This document shows positions 45,299 through 54,360 of a DNA stretch of 64,000 bases, piece by piece. Position numbers and translations under genes: made by a program. The notes beneath the pieces are model-generated. The model did not search any database, was not told where the DNA came from, and saw nothing but the letters and a program-made list of their open reading frames with translations. Each line of letters begins with the position of its first letter. Positions within the stretch are counted from its first letter, which is position 1. The DNA is from Psychroserpens sp. Hel_I_66 (GTDB lineage: Bacteria; Bacteroidota; Bacteroidia; Flavobacteriales; Flavobacteriaceae), in contig NZ_JUGU01000001.1 in assembly GCF_000799465.1 (NCBI RefSeq), forward strand, positions 3,492,501 through 3,556,500, written 5' to 3'.

Positions 45299-46780
45299 AT
45301 GGTTTTATTATTTATGCTAAAAGAAAAAAGAAAGCAAAGATCGATTAATGTCCCTCTTTGTTTGTTATTTATAATGTGTTTTGGTTTAGTGGCCTGTAAA
45401 AAGAACAAGGAAAATAAAATAACTTCGGAAAGTGGTCCTTGGAACACAATGAACGAAATTATCGCCAGTGTTAAAGCCCCTGAATTTCCAGATAATGTTT
45501 TTAATATTATGGATTATGGCGCTCAGCCAGATAGTGTTTCATATAATACTGAAGCCTTCAAAAAAGCCATTGCTGCCTGTGCTGAAAAAGGTGGAGGAAA
45601 AGTTTTAGTTCCTAAAGGAAAGTATTTGACCGGTGCAATACACTTAGATAATAATATCAATTTGCATTTAGAGGAAGGTGCAGAGATTTTATTCAGTACT
45701 AACCCAAAGGATTATTACCCATTGGTACCAACATCTTATGAGGGTGTAGAATTTATAAATTACTCACCACTAATTTATGTGAACAATAAAACCAATGTGG
45801 CTATTACAGGTAAAGGTGTTCTTAATGGTCAGGCAGGCAATGATAATTGGTGGAAATGGGTCGGAAAAGATACCTACGGATGGGAAAAAGGAATGCCACA
45901 ACAAAAAGACAGTCTAAACCTTCCACGATTAATGGAAATGGGTCAAAACGGTACACCTCTTGAAGAACGAGTTTTTGGAGATGGTCATTATTTACGTCCA
46001 AATTTTATCGAATTTTATGAATGTAAAAACGTGCTTTTACAAGGTGTAAAAATTACTAATGCACCTTTCTGGATAATCCATCCTTTTAAATCTAACGGTG
46101 TAACTGTAGATGGTGTAACCGTAGAGAGTCACGGACCAAACAACGATGGTTGTGATCCAGAATATTCAAAAAATGTAATCATCAAAAATTGTACATTCAA
46201 TACTGGTGATGATTGTATCGCTATTAAAGCAGGACGAGACGCAGAAGGTAGAAGAGTGGCCATTAAAAGTGAAAACATCGTCGTTCAAAATTGCAAAATG
46301 ATAGATGGTCATGGTGGTGTGGTCATTGGTAGCGAGATGTCTGCAGGTGTTAGCAATGTCTTCGTAGAAAATTGTACCATGGATAGCCCTAATTTAGATA
46401 GAGCCATACGTTTAAAAACAAATTCAAGAAGAGGTGGTACTATTGACGGTGTTTACGTTAGAAACGTCAATGTTGGGCAAGTGAAAGAAGCAGTATTAAA
46501 ATTAAATATGCATTATGCAACTTATACCAATCAAACTGGTGAGTTCATTCCAGTAATTAAAAATATAGTGTTAGAAAATATAACGGTTAAAAATGGTGGT
46601 TACTTTGGGGTTTTAGCAAAAGGCTATGAAGAATCACCAATTACAAATATTACATTGAAAAATGTAAGAATAGAAAAAGTAGATGAAGCCTTTTCTTTAG
46701 AACATGTTAAAAACTTAAAGCTTATAGATACTTATATTAATGGATCTTTAATGCAAAGCCCACCAGATACAAAAGAGTGA
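45299..46780 (+). CDS. Polygalacturonase, GH28 family, lipoprotein
   Basis: This 493-residue protein has a late signal sequence with lipobox LVAC (C33) followed by KKNKENK, a basic context suggesting periplasmic rather than surface placement. It forms a right-handed beta-helix with the GH28 catalytic set: D283 in NNDGCD, D304-D305 in NTGDDCIAIK, H338 in DGHGG and R371-x-K373 in RLKTNS. It hydrolyses galacturonosyl linkages, most likely from chain ends of imported oligomers. A second in-frame ATG at 45314 could be the start. A terminator follows, so it may be expressed alone or with read-through into the enzyme operon. Confidence 0.93.
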   Translation: MVLLFMLKEKRKQRSINVPLCLLFIMCFGLVACKKNKENKITSESGPWNTMNEIIASVKAPEFPDNVFNIMDYGAQPDSVSYNTEAFKKAIAACAEKGGGKVLVPKGKYLTGAIHLDNNINLHLEEGAEILFSTNPKDYYPLVPTSYEGVEFINYSPLIYVNNKTNVAITGKGVLNGQAGNDNWWKWVGKDTYGWEKGMPQQKDSLNLPRLMEMGQNGTPLEERVFGDGHYLRPNFIEFYECKNVLLQGVKITNAPFWIIHPFKSNGVTVDGVTVESHGPNNDGCDPEYSKNVIIKNCTFNTGDDCIAIKAGRDAEGRRVAIKSENIVVQNCKMIDGHGGVVIGSEMSAGVSNVFVENCTMDSPNLDRAIRLKTNSRRGGTIDGVYVRNVNVGQVKEAVLKLNMHYATYTNQTGEFIPVIKNIVLENITVKNGGYFGVLAKGYEESPITNITLKNVRIEKVDEAFSLEHVKNLKLIDTYINGSLMQSPPDTKE

Positions 46781-46843
46781 ATCTATACTATTGATATAGA
46801 CCAACCATGACAAATTGATTAATAGCAGTAATTTGTTTTATGT

Positions 46844-46876
46844 AAGCCTGGTGATAATGATCAGGCTTATTTTTTA
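46844..46876 (+). terminator. Intrinsic terminator after the GH28 gene
   Basis: A seven-pair stem aagcctg / caggctt with an 11-base loop is followed by a T run, 20 bases before the esterase ATG. With no separate operator seen for the downstream operon, it is likely to be a partial terminator tuning read-through. Confidence 0.72.
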
Positions 46877-46895
46877 AAATTTTAAATCAAACGAT

Positions 46896-47846
46896 ATGTA
46901 TAAGCTCATTGCAATATGCCTTTTCTTATGTATGGTTTCTTCAACAGCTCTTGCATTGCAGAGCATTCAAAAAGATACGTCTTATACAGTCAATAGTTCT
47001 TTCAACAAATACAAGAAAAATTTTCCTCAAATTGAAATCGTAAAACCAAAACAGTTTGAGAATGTAATAGAAACCGAAAATATTCAATACAAAACCTTAG
47101 AAAAAAGAAACCTTTGTTTCGATGCGTTTATAAATACTTCGGAAAACAATCCAGCAGTTATTTTAATTCATGGAGGTGGATGGAAGTCTGGTGACAAATC
47201 CCACATGAAACCTATGGCACAATATATAGCTTCAAAAGGCTATTCGTGTTTTGCAATAGAATACAGATTGTCTGACGAAGCGCAGTATCCTCAAGGTATT
47301 TATGACCTCAAAGAAGCGATTCAATATATTAAATCCAATGCTGCAAGATTCCGAATAGATACAACGAGAGTCGCTATTTTAGGAACGTCTTCTGGTGCAC
47401 AAATGGCGACTTTGGTTGGTGCAACAAACAACAATTTAAAGTTCGAGGAAAAAACAGATTATTCCATGTCAACTACTGTACAAGCTATTGTGAATTTAGA
47501 TGGTGTTTTAGCATTTGTTCATCCTAAATCCAGTGAAGGTAAAATGGCAAGTTGGTGGCTGGGTGGAACTTCAGAAGAAAAACCTGAAATATGGGAACAA
47601 GCATCAGCTTTATCCCATACAGATGAAAATACACCACCAATTTTATTCATCAGTAGCCCATATGAACGTTTTCAAGCTGGACGAGAAGAGATGATTGAAA
47701 TTTTAGACAAACACGATATTTATAACCAGGTTGAAAATTTCCCAGACAGTCCACATACCTTTTGGTTATTCCATCCTTGGTTTACTGACACCGTAAATTA
47801 CATCACAACATTTTTAGACAAAACACTTAAAAATAATAAAAAATGA
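46896..47846 (+). CDS. Secreted alpha/beta-hydrolase esterase (BD-FAE-like)
   Basis: This 316-residue esterase has a signal peptide (to about residue 22). The oxyanion motif HGGGWKSGD and nucleophile elbow GTSSGAQM are those of bacterial BD-FAE-like / CE10-type esterases; the histidine is in SPHTFWLFHPW. In this setting it probably removes acetyl, methyl or feruloyl groups from pectin fragments. It overlaps the next gene by four bases, the first of several tight overlaps in the operon. Exact ester specificity is unknown. Confidence 0.85.
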   Translation: MYKLIAICLFLCMVSSTALALQSIQKDTSYTVNSSFNKYKKNFPQIEIVKPKQFENVIETENIQYKTLEKRNLCFDAFINTSENNPAVILIHGGGWKSGDKSHMKPMAQYIASKGYSCFAIEYRLSDEAQYPQGIYDLKEAIQYIKSNAARFRIDTTRVAILGTSSGAQMATLVGATNNNLKFEEKTDYSMSTTVQAIVNLDGVLAFVHPKSSEGKMASWWLGGTSEEKPEIWEQASALSHTDENTPPILFISSPYERFQAGREEMIEILDKHDIYNQVENFPDSPHTFWLFHPWFTDTVNYITTFLDKTLKNNKK

Positions 47847-48859
47847 AAACACTAAAATTTATAATGGCGCTATGTTGCGCAACATCAATTATAGCTTGTA
47901 AATCAGAGAAAAAAGAGGAAAATAAAGAAGATATTTCAGTAGAGAAAGAAGTGATGGAAACATCAAAAACATATGCTGAAATTTCTATTGCTGAAGGAGG
48001 CAAATGGATTGATGGCACGAGAGGTCATGAAGAATATGATGGTGGTACTTCATTCAAAAATGTTCAAGAATTGCGAGTTCCAGATAATCACACCGACCAT
48101 TCTTGGTACATACGTTATGAGGGTCCAGGTTGGGAAAGTAATAAAATAGGTTACCGTTTATATTTAGATTGGCGAAATGCAATTGATATCTTCGGAAAAA
48201 AAACCGACACCATGGTGTTGTCTAAAGTCGGTCAAGATGGTTTTGATTCCTATCACGAGCCAGAACCTTGGGGACAAGATATCTTAAAAGTCGGTAGCGG
48301 ATTGGGAATTGGCTCATTAGGTCGTTTGGTTGATGAAAAAGTAATGCATTTTAAAGAGGTTGATTCTACATTTGCTTCGATACAAAATAACTCAGATGCA
48401 TCTTCTGTCATTATAAATTATAAAGGCTGGAAAACAGGTGGAGATACGATTGATTTAAAATCTACATTGACTATTGGTTCAGAGCAGCGATACACGAAGC
48501 ATACGATTGAACCTTCAAAAGCAATTGAAGGGATTGTTACAGGAATTATCGATCATGGTGTAAATTATTTTCAGAAAGAAAGTGAGAACAAAAAGTGGGC
48601 TTATATAGCAACTTATGGTGAACAGACTTTGGTGCCAGACGATTTAGGAATGGCTATTTTTTATGAAGTTGAAACCACTTCCGAAGTCAAAAAAGGAGAA
48701 CATGATTATTTAATCGAATTTAAACCAACAACAAAACCTGTATTTTTTTACTTCTTGGGAGCTTGGGAACAAGAAGTTGATGGCATTAAAACGGAAGCGG
48801 AATTTTTAACCTATTTAGACGGATTGCTTTCAGAATTAAATTCAAATAACACATTATAA
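47843..48859 (+). CDS. DUF4861-family periplasmic lipoprotein of pectin loci
   Basis: This 338-residue lipoprotein has lipobox IIAC (C19) followed by KSEKKEE, a basic start suggesting periplasmic location. The sequence fits DUF4861, a beta-sandwich family found in pectin and rhamnogalacturonan loci: YIRYEGPGWESNKIGYRLYLDWRNAIDIFGK, SYHEPEPWGQDILKVGSGLGIGSLG and a late FFYFLGAWEQ. Its enzymatic role is not established to my knowledge. It overlaps both neighbours (esterase by four bases, cupin by one). Confidence 0.85.
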   Translation: MKTLKFIMALCCATSIIACKSEKKEENKEDISVEKEVMETSKTYAEISIAEGGKWIDGTRGHEEYDGGTSFKNVQELRVPDNHTDHSWYIRYEGPGWESNKIGYRLYLDWRNAIDIFGKKTDTMVLSKVGQDGFDSYHEPEPWGQDILKVGSGLGIGSLGRLVDEKVMHFKEVDSTFASIQNNSDASSVIINYKGWKTGGDTIDLKSTLTIGSEQRYTKHTIEPSKAIEGIVTGIIDHGVNYFQKESENKKWAYIATYGEQTLVPDDLGMAIFYEVETTSEVKKGEHDYLIEFKPTTKPVFFYFLGAWEQEVDGIKTEAEFLTYLDGLLSELNSNNTL

Positions 48860-49281
48860 TGAAATTTTCATTTAGAGCAATTTGTTTATTTCTGCTTCTA
48901 GCTAGTATTCAAAAAACGACAGCTCAAGAAAAAACATACTCTATTGAAGATTGCGTAAATACATTTTCCAAAGACAAAGCCATCCCAACAAAAGTGGGAT
49001 ATCAATACTGGTTTGCAGATAAAGATTTTTTAGATGGAAGAACGCTTAAATTAAGCGTAGTGGCACCTGGTAAATCTACTCATGCACCACACCAACATCC
49101 CGAAGATGAGTTTTTCTTTGTTTTGGAAGGTAAAGCCAAGTTTCATTTAGACGGAAAAGAAATGGTAGTTGAAGCAAATACAAGCTTGTATTGTCCATCC
49201 AACAGCATGCATGGAATAAGCAATGTAGGTGAAACAGAATTAAAATATTTAGTCATAAAAAAATACGAAAAGAGTAATTAG
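48859..49281 (+). CDS. Secreted cupin-domain protein of the pectin operon
   Basis: This 140-residue protein has a signal peptide (MKFSFRAICLFLLLASIQKTTAQ) and a single cupin barrel: THAPHQHPEDEFFFVLEGKAKFHLDG with the first metal motif (H-x-H, E) and CPSNSMHGISN with the second histidine. It is periplasmic, unlike the cytoplasmic KdgF of the same locus. It may act on sugars released by the GH105 enzyme whose gene follows six bases later, for example by opening the unsaturated uronate ring, or it may be a binding protein. Function uncertain. Confidence 0.8.
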   Translation: MKFSFRAICLFLLLASIQKTTAQEKTYSIEDCVNTFSKDKAIPTKVGYQYWFADKDFLDGRTLKLSVVAPGKSTHAPHQHPEDEFFFVLEGKAKFHLDGKEMVVEANTSLYCPSNSMHGISNVGETELKYLVIKKYEKSN

Positions 49282-49286
49282 TTAAG

Positions 49287-50513
49287 ATGAAAAATATAAC
49301 ACTCATAGCGCTATTAGTATTCAGTTTTTTTACAAGTTGTAAAGAAGAAAAGAAGCAAGTTGAAACAGAAGAGTCTAAAGTTATATTAGAAATTTCAGAC
49401 ACGCTCAAATGGTCAGAACGTATGGCATTGTCTGAAATTAAACGCTTTCCAGACCCAACATTGCTTGATTTTAGAGACAAACCAAAATGGAGTTATACCA
49501 ATGGTTTGGTATTGCAAGCTATGTCTAGAGTTTATGAGCAAACCAATAATCAAAAACTGTACGATTACATTTACGATTATACCAACAGAATGATTAACGA
49601 AGATGGTGCTATTGAAACTTATAAATTATCAAATTACAATCTCGATATGATAAAATCTGGAGATGCGGTTTATTATGTATACAACAAAACTGAAGAGCCA
49701 AGATTTAAAAATGCAATGGACACACTTCATAAGCAATTGGAAGGTATGCCAACAACGTCTGAAGGTGGTTACTGGCACAAAAAAGTCTATCCAAACCAAA
49801 TGTGGTTAGATGGTGTTTACATGGCAGAACCTTTTCACGCCAAGTACACAAAATCATTTATGGAAGGTGAGGATGCTCAAAAAACATATGATAAGATTGT
49901 GCTTCAATTCGATTTAATTGAAAAACATAACAGAGACCCAGAAACCGGATTGTACTATCACGGTTGGGATGAAAGTAAAGAACAAAAATGGGCAGATCAA
50001 AAAACAGGATTGTCACAACATTTTTGGTCCCGCGGAATGGGATGGTACGGGATGGCATTAGTAGATGTGTTGGATTATTTACCAGAAAATCATCCAGGAA
50101 GAGCAAGAATCATCAAATATCTCAACCAATATGCAGAAGCTATTGTAAATTATCAAGATGAAAGTGGTGCATGGTATCAAGTGCTCAATTTACCTCAAAG
50201 AGATGGGAATTATCTCGAAGCCACTGGAACAAGCATGTTTACCTACACTTTAGCAAAAGGTGTCAATAAAGGCTATCTTCCAGAAACATTTTTAGACCAT
50301 GCTAAAAAAGGATTTCAAGGTATTTTAAATGAATTTATCACTGTGGAAGAAAACGGTGTCGTAAATCTTAACAAATGTTGTGGTGTCGCAGGTTTAGGTG
50401 GCAATCCATATAGAGATGGTTCGTTCGAATATTACATTGGCGAAATCATTAGATCCAATGACCCAAAGGGAACAGGTCCTTTTATAATGGCTGCTTTAGA
50501 ACTGGATAAATAA
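49287..50513 (+). CDS. Unsaturated rhamnogalacturonyl/glucuronyl hydrolase, GH105
   Basis: This 408-residue lipoprotein (FFTSC, then KEEKK) has an (alpha/alpha)6 barrel. The GH105 acid residue is D175 in NQMWLDGVYMAEPF; GLSQHFWSRGMGWYGMAL and CCGVAGLGGNPYRDGSFEYYIGE are further family segments. It removes the unsaturated uronic acid left at the non-reducing end by the PL1, PL9 and PL10 lyases. Product goes to the TRAP transporter and KdgF/KduI. Basic residues after the lipid cysteine suggest periplasmic location. Confidence 0.93.
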   Translation: MKNITLIALLVFSFFTSCKEEKKQVETEESKVILEISDTLKWSERMALSEIKRFPDPTLLDFRDKPKWSYTNGLVLQAMSRVYEQTNNQKLYDYIYDYTNRMINEDGAIETYKLSNYNLDMIKSGDAVYYVYNKTEEPRFKNAMDTLHKQLEGMPTTSEGGYWHKKVYPNQMWLDGVYMAEPFHAKYTKSFMEGEDAQKTYDKIVLQFDLIEKHNRDPETGLYYHGWDESKEQKWADQKTGLSQHFWSRGMGWYGMALVDVLDYLPENHPGRARIIKYLNQYAEAIVNYQDESGAWYQVLNLPQRDGNYLEATGTSMFTYTLAKGVNKGYLPETFLDHAKKGFQGILNEFITVEENGVVNLNKCCGVAGLGGNPYRDGSFEYYIGEIIRSNDPKGTGPFIMAALELDK

Positions 50514-50520
50514 GAAAACT

Positions 50521-51564
50521 ATGAATGTTATTCAAACAGCATTGTGCTCTTTCGGGATGAGCGGACATCTGTTTCATGCGCCATTTATTGAGGCGCATGC
50601 TGACTTCAATTTATATGGCGTTTTAGAACGGACGAAGAATCTGGCAGAAGAAAAATACCCAAAGATTAAAACTTTTCGATCGTTGGAGGCGTTACTTCAG
50701 GATGAGGCTATTGAACTCGTCATCGTAAATACACCAAACATCACCCATTACGATTTTACCAAAAAAATAATTGAAGCTGGAAAGCATGTCGTCGTTGAAA
50801 AACCATTTACAACTTCTTCTACTGAAGCTGAGGAGTTGATTGATTTAGCAGAAAAGCATAAGGTTAAACTTTCAGTATATCATAACAGACGTTGGGACAG
50901 TGATTTTAAAACGGTCAAAAAAGTCATTGAACAAGGCGATTTAGGAAATATCCTTGAAGCAGAATTCCACTATGATAGATTCGAACCAAACTTAAGCTAT
51001 AAAAAACATAAAGAAACACCAACTGAAGGTGTAGGCAGTTTATACGATTTGGGCTCACATTTAATCGACCAAACACTGCAGTTGTTTGGAATGCCTAAAA
51101 GCGTGTTTGCTTCGTTAGATGCATTCAGAAAGAATTCAGAAGTAGGCGATTATTTCGATGTGAAACTGTATTACGATTCAAAATATGTGACTTTAAAATC
51201 TAGTTATTTTGTACGAGAACCACTTCCTGCTTATAGCATTCACGGTACAAATGGGTCATTCATAAAATCGAAAGCAGATATACAGGAAAAAGAACTTCAA
51301 AAAGAATTAAAACCCAATATCAAAAATTGGGGAATTGAACCCGAATCTGAAAGAGGACTTTTACATATCATAAAAGATGGTAAGTCTTATAGACAGTCTG
51401 TAAATACAGAAATTGGCGATTACATGGGGTATTACGATGGAATTTCAGAAGCTATTTTAAATAATAAGGCGTTACCAGTGCTAGCTTCGGAAGCCAAACA
51501 AGTCATCCAAATTATCGAAGCTGCTGTTCAAAGCCATAGAGAAAAAAGAATTATTGATTTATGA
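50521..51564 (+). CDS. Gfo/Idh/MocA-family cytoplasmic oxidoreductase
   Basis: This 347-residue NAD(P)-dependent oxidoreductase has no signal peptide. The N-terminal Rossmann domain carries EKP at 93-95 (VVEKPF) and the C-terminal alpha/beta domain contains GVGSLYDLGSHLIDQ with the conserved D-x-x-x-H. It is the only clearly cytoplasmic enzyme among secreted ones in this operon, overlapping the GH43 gene by four bases. It probably oxidises or reduces a sugar freed from pectin side chains; the substrate cannot be read from sequence. Confidence 0.87.
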   Translation: MNVIQTALCSFGMSGHLFHAPFIEAHADFNLYGVLERTKNLAEEKYPKIKTFRSLEALLQDEAIELVIVNTPNITHYDFTKKIIEAGKHVVVEKPFTTSSTEAEELIDLAEKHKVKLSVYHNRRWDSDFKTVKKVIEQGDLGNILEAEFHYDRFEPNLSYKKHKETPTEGVGSLYDLGSHLIDQTLQLFGMPKSVFASLDAFRKNSEVGDYFDVKLYYDSKYVTLKSSYFVREPLPAYSIHGTNGSFIKSKADIQEKELQKELKPNIKNWGIEPESERGLLHIIKDGKSYRQSVNTEIGDYMGYYDGISEAILNNKALPVLASEAKQVIQIIEAAVQSHREKRIIDL

Positions 51565-53171
51565 AAAATTTTCTAGTCATTTTTGGTTTACTTTCTTTTT
51601 TGAGTCTTTCAGCTCAAGAGAAATTCGTATCAAACGTTTGGGTGTCCGATAATGGAGATGGTACATATACCAATCCAATCTTACATTCAGACTTTTCAGA
51701 TCCAGATGTCGTAAGAGTTGGAGAGGATTACTATATGACCGCTTCTTCTTTTACCTGCTCACCAAGTTTGCCAATATTACATTCTAAAGATTTAGTGAAT
51801 TGGGAATTGGTAAATTATGCACTTCCAAAACAAGTTCCACTGGATGTTTTTAATAGACCACAACATGGCAATGGCGTTTGGGCACCTTGTATTCGATTTC
51901 ATAATGAAGAATATTACATCTATTATCCAGATCCAGATTTTGGGATCTATATGATAAAAACCAAAGACCCAAAAGGAACTTGGTCAGAACCCATTTTAGT
52001 AAAAGGAGGAAAAGGTCTTATTGACCCAACACCACTTTGGGATGATGATGGTAAAGTATATTTAGCCTATGCTTTTGCAGGAAGTCGCGCAGGCATAAAA
52101 AGCTTATTGGTTATCGATACAATGAATGTGGAAGGCACCAAAACCAATGACGATGAGGTGATGATTATTGATGGTCATCAAGACGAATCGACCATTGAAG
52201 GCCCAAAATTTTATAAACGAAATGGGTACTATTACATTTTTGCACCAGCAGGTGGCGTTTCTACAGGTTGGCAAACTATTTTAAGATCTAAATCCGTTTT
52301 TGGACCTTATGAAAAAAAGAAAGTGTTGCATCAAGGTAATACAGACATTAATGGACCACATCAAGGTGCTTGGGTAACCACACAAACTGGTGAAGATTGG
52401 TTTTTTCATTTTCAAGATAAAGGTGCATATGGTCGTATTGTACATTTGCAACCCATGACGTGGAAAAATGATTGGCCAGTAATGGGAGTGGACCAAAATA
52501 ATGATGGCATTGGAGAGCCTGTTGCCAAATTCAAAAAACCGAATGTTGGCAAAACACATTCAATCGTTACACCGCCAGACTCAGATGAATTTAACCAACC
52601 CAAGTTAGGTTTGCAGTGGCAATGGCAAGCAAACCCAGAAGTGTATTACGGTTTTCCAACATCCTTGGGACATTTTACAATGTATTGCAGACCAAAGCCT
52701 GAAGATGCAGTTAATTTACACCCAGTTCCAAATTTATTATTGCAAAAATTTCCTGCAGAAGAATTTACAGCAACAACAAAATTGACTTTCAATGCTCGTC
52801 ACGACAATGAAGAAGTAGGTTTTTTGATTATGGGATTAGATTACAGCTATATTCGATTAAAACAAGAAGAAGGCAATTTGTTTCTATCTCAAGTAATTTG
52901 CGAAGATGATGACAAAAATAAAGCGGAAACGGAAACTGATAAAACTAGAATTGACACAAACACAGTTTATCTTAAAGTTAAAGTCAGTAAAGGCGCAATT
53001 TGTGAATTTTTCTATAGCTTAGATAATAAAACATTCAAATCCATTGGAACTAAATTTAAAGCCAGAGAAGGCAAATGGATAGGTTCTAAAATAGGTTTTT
53101 TAGCTTTAAGAGAAGGTGTTACAAATGATGCAGGAAGTTTGGATATTGATTGGATAAGGTTTTCAAAATGA
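51561..53171 (+). CDS. Secreted GH43-family glycoside hydrolase with C-terminal beta-sandwich
   Basis: This 536-residue enzyme has a signal peptide ending LSAQ. The five-bladed GH43 propeller (about 35-330) shows the three acids: D in HSDFSDPDVV, D in KGLIDPTPLW and E in STIEGPKFYK. A C-terminal GH43_C2-type beta-sandwich (about 345-535) follows. Such enzymes act as arabinofuranosidases, xylosidases or exo-galactosidases; in a pectin locus removal of side-chain arabinose or galactose is most likely. No lipobox, so it is soluble and periplasmic. Confidence 0.9.
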   Translation: MKNFLVIFGLLSFLSLSAQEKFVSNVWVSDNGDGTYTNPILHSDFSDPDVVRVGEDYYMTASSFTCSPSLPILHSKDLVNWELVNYALPKQVPLDVFNRPQHGNGVWAPCIRFHNEEYYIYYPDPDFGIYMIKTKDPKGTWSEPILVKGGKGLIDPTPLWDDDGKVYLAYAFAGSRAGIKSLLVIDTMNVEGTKTNDDEVMIIDGHQDESTIEGPKFYKRNGYYYIFAPAGGVSTGWQTILRSKSVFGPYEKKKVLHQGNTDINGPHQGAWVTTQTGEDWFFHFQDKGAYGRIVHLQPMTWKNDWPVMGVDQNNDGIGEPVAKFKKPNVGKTHSIVTPPDSDEFNQPKLGLQWQWQANPEVYYGFPTSLGHFTMYCRPKPEDAVNLHPVPNLLLQKFPAEEFTATTKLTFNARHDNEEVGFLIMGLDYSYIRLKQEEGNLFLSQVICEDDDKNKAETETDKTRIDTNTVYLKVKVSKGAICEFFYSLDNKTFKSIGTKFKAREGKWIGSKIGFLALREGVTNDAGSLDIDWIRFSK

Positions 53172-54355
53172 TAAAAAAAAGGTCTTCAATAGCGTTCATA
53201 ATTTCAGTAATTTTAGTTGTTGCATGTATTCAGTCCTGCAAAAATGAAAAGTCTGCAGAAGTTCCTTTTAAAGTAAATACAAAGTTGTTCAATCAAAATA
53301 AAAAAGATGATTTAGGACTTAAAGTTCCTGACGGAATAGAGACGTTCACTGTCTTCAGTCCTTCAGATTCAACTGATCATTTTAGCAATGGTGTTGTAAT
53401 GACCGTTTTTAAGAATACTTTTTATTGTCAATGGCAAAGTTCTTTAAAGGATGAAGATTCAGAGGACACTTGGGTAGCATACAGTAGAAGTGAAGATGGA
53501 ACGCATTGGTCAAAACCTAAAGTCTTATCCAAAACTTTAGAAAATGGTTATTGCACATCTGGTGGTTGGTGGAAACATGGAGATACTCTTGTCGCCTATA
53601 TTAATGAGTGGCCAAATAACGTAACACCAGAAGGCGGATTTGCTTTTTACAAGACAAGTATTGATGGCATTAATTGGTCAGAAAAACAACCAGTTTTAAT
53701 GATTGATGGCACACCATTAGACGGTGTTTTTGAGCAAGATCCTCATGCGTTACCAGATGGACGTATTGTTGGAGCAGCTCATTTTCAACCAGGATTGATA
53801 GTGTCACCAATTTATACCGATGATCCTTTAGGAATTAGTGGTTGGAAACGTGCTGAATTTTTTAATAATTCAATTAAAAAAGATATTTCTCGCGAAATTG
53901 AACCTAGTTGGTTTTTGCAAGAAGACAATAATTTAGTAATGGTATTTAGAGATCAAAATAGCACGTATTTTAATATGGCTTCTGTAAGTGGCGATCGAGG
54001 AGAAACATGGACAAAGCCTGTAAATACCAATATGCCAGATTCAAGATCTAAACAAAGTGCAGGTAATTTTAAAAATGGTACAGCTTTCATAATTAATAAT
54101 CCAGTAAACAATAAAACTAGAATGCCTTTAGTGTTAACATTGAGCGAGAACGGGAAATTATTTAATACGTCATATATAATTAGAAAAGGTGGTAAAGATA
54201 TTCAGCCATTGCGTTATGAAGGCACCTACAAACGGTTGGGCTATCATTATCCAAAATCCTTTATTTGGAATAACAATCTCTATATTTCATATGCGACAAA
54301 TAAAGAAGATGTAGAATACACCAAGGTTCAATTAACCAGTTTAACTTTAAATTGA
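53168..54355 (+). CDS. Asp-box beta-propeller lipoprotein (sialidase-like fold)
   Basis: This 395-residue protein starts at the ATG at 53168, which overlaps the GH43 stop (ATGA). A TTG 18 bases upstream is not needed. Lipobox IQSC is followed by KNEKSA. Three Asp-box repeats are visible: SRSEDGTHW, TSIDGINW and SGDRGETW, marking a sialidase-type propeller. Sialic acid is not expected in pectin, so it more likely acts on another uronic or keto-sugar linkage such as in rhamnogalacturonan. Family and activity unassigned. Confidence 0.82.
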   Translation: MIKKRSSIAFIISVILVVACIQSCKNEKSAEVPFKVNTKLFNQNKKDDLGLKVPDGIETFTVFSPSDSTDHFSNGVVMTVFKNTFYCQWQSSLKDEDSEDTWVAYSRSEDGTHWSKPKVLSKTLENGYCTSGGWWKHGDTLVAYINEWPNNVTPEGGFAFYKTSIDGINWSEKQPVLMIDGTPLDGVFEQDPHALPDGRIVGAAHFQPGLIVSPIYTDDPLGISGWKRAEFFNNSIKKDISREIEPSWFLQEDNNLVMVFRDQNSTYFNMASVSGDRGETWTKPVNTNMPDSRSKQSAGNFKNGTAFIINNPVNNKTRMPLVLTLSENGKLFNTSYIIRKGGKDIQPLRYEGTYKRLGYHYPKSFIWNNNLYISYATNKEDVEYTKVQLTSLTLN

Positions 54356-54360
54356 AAATC

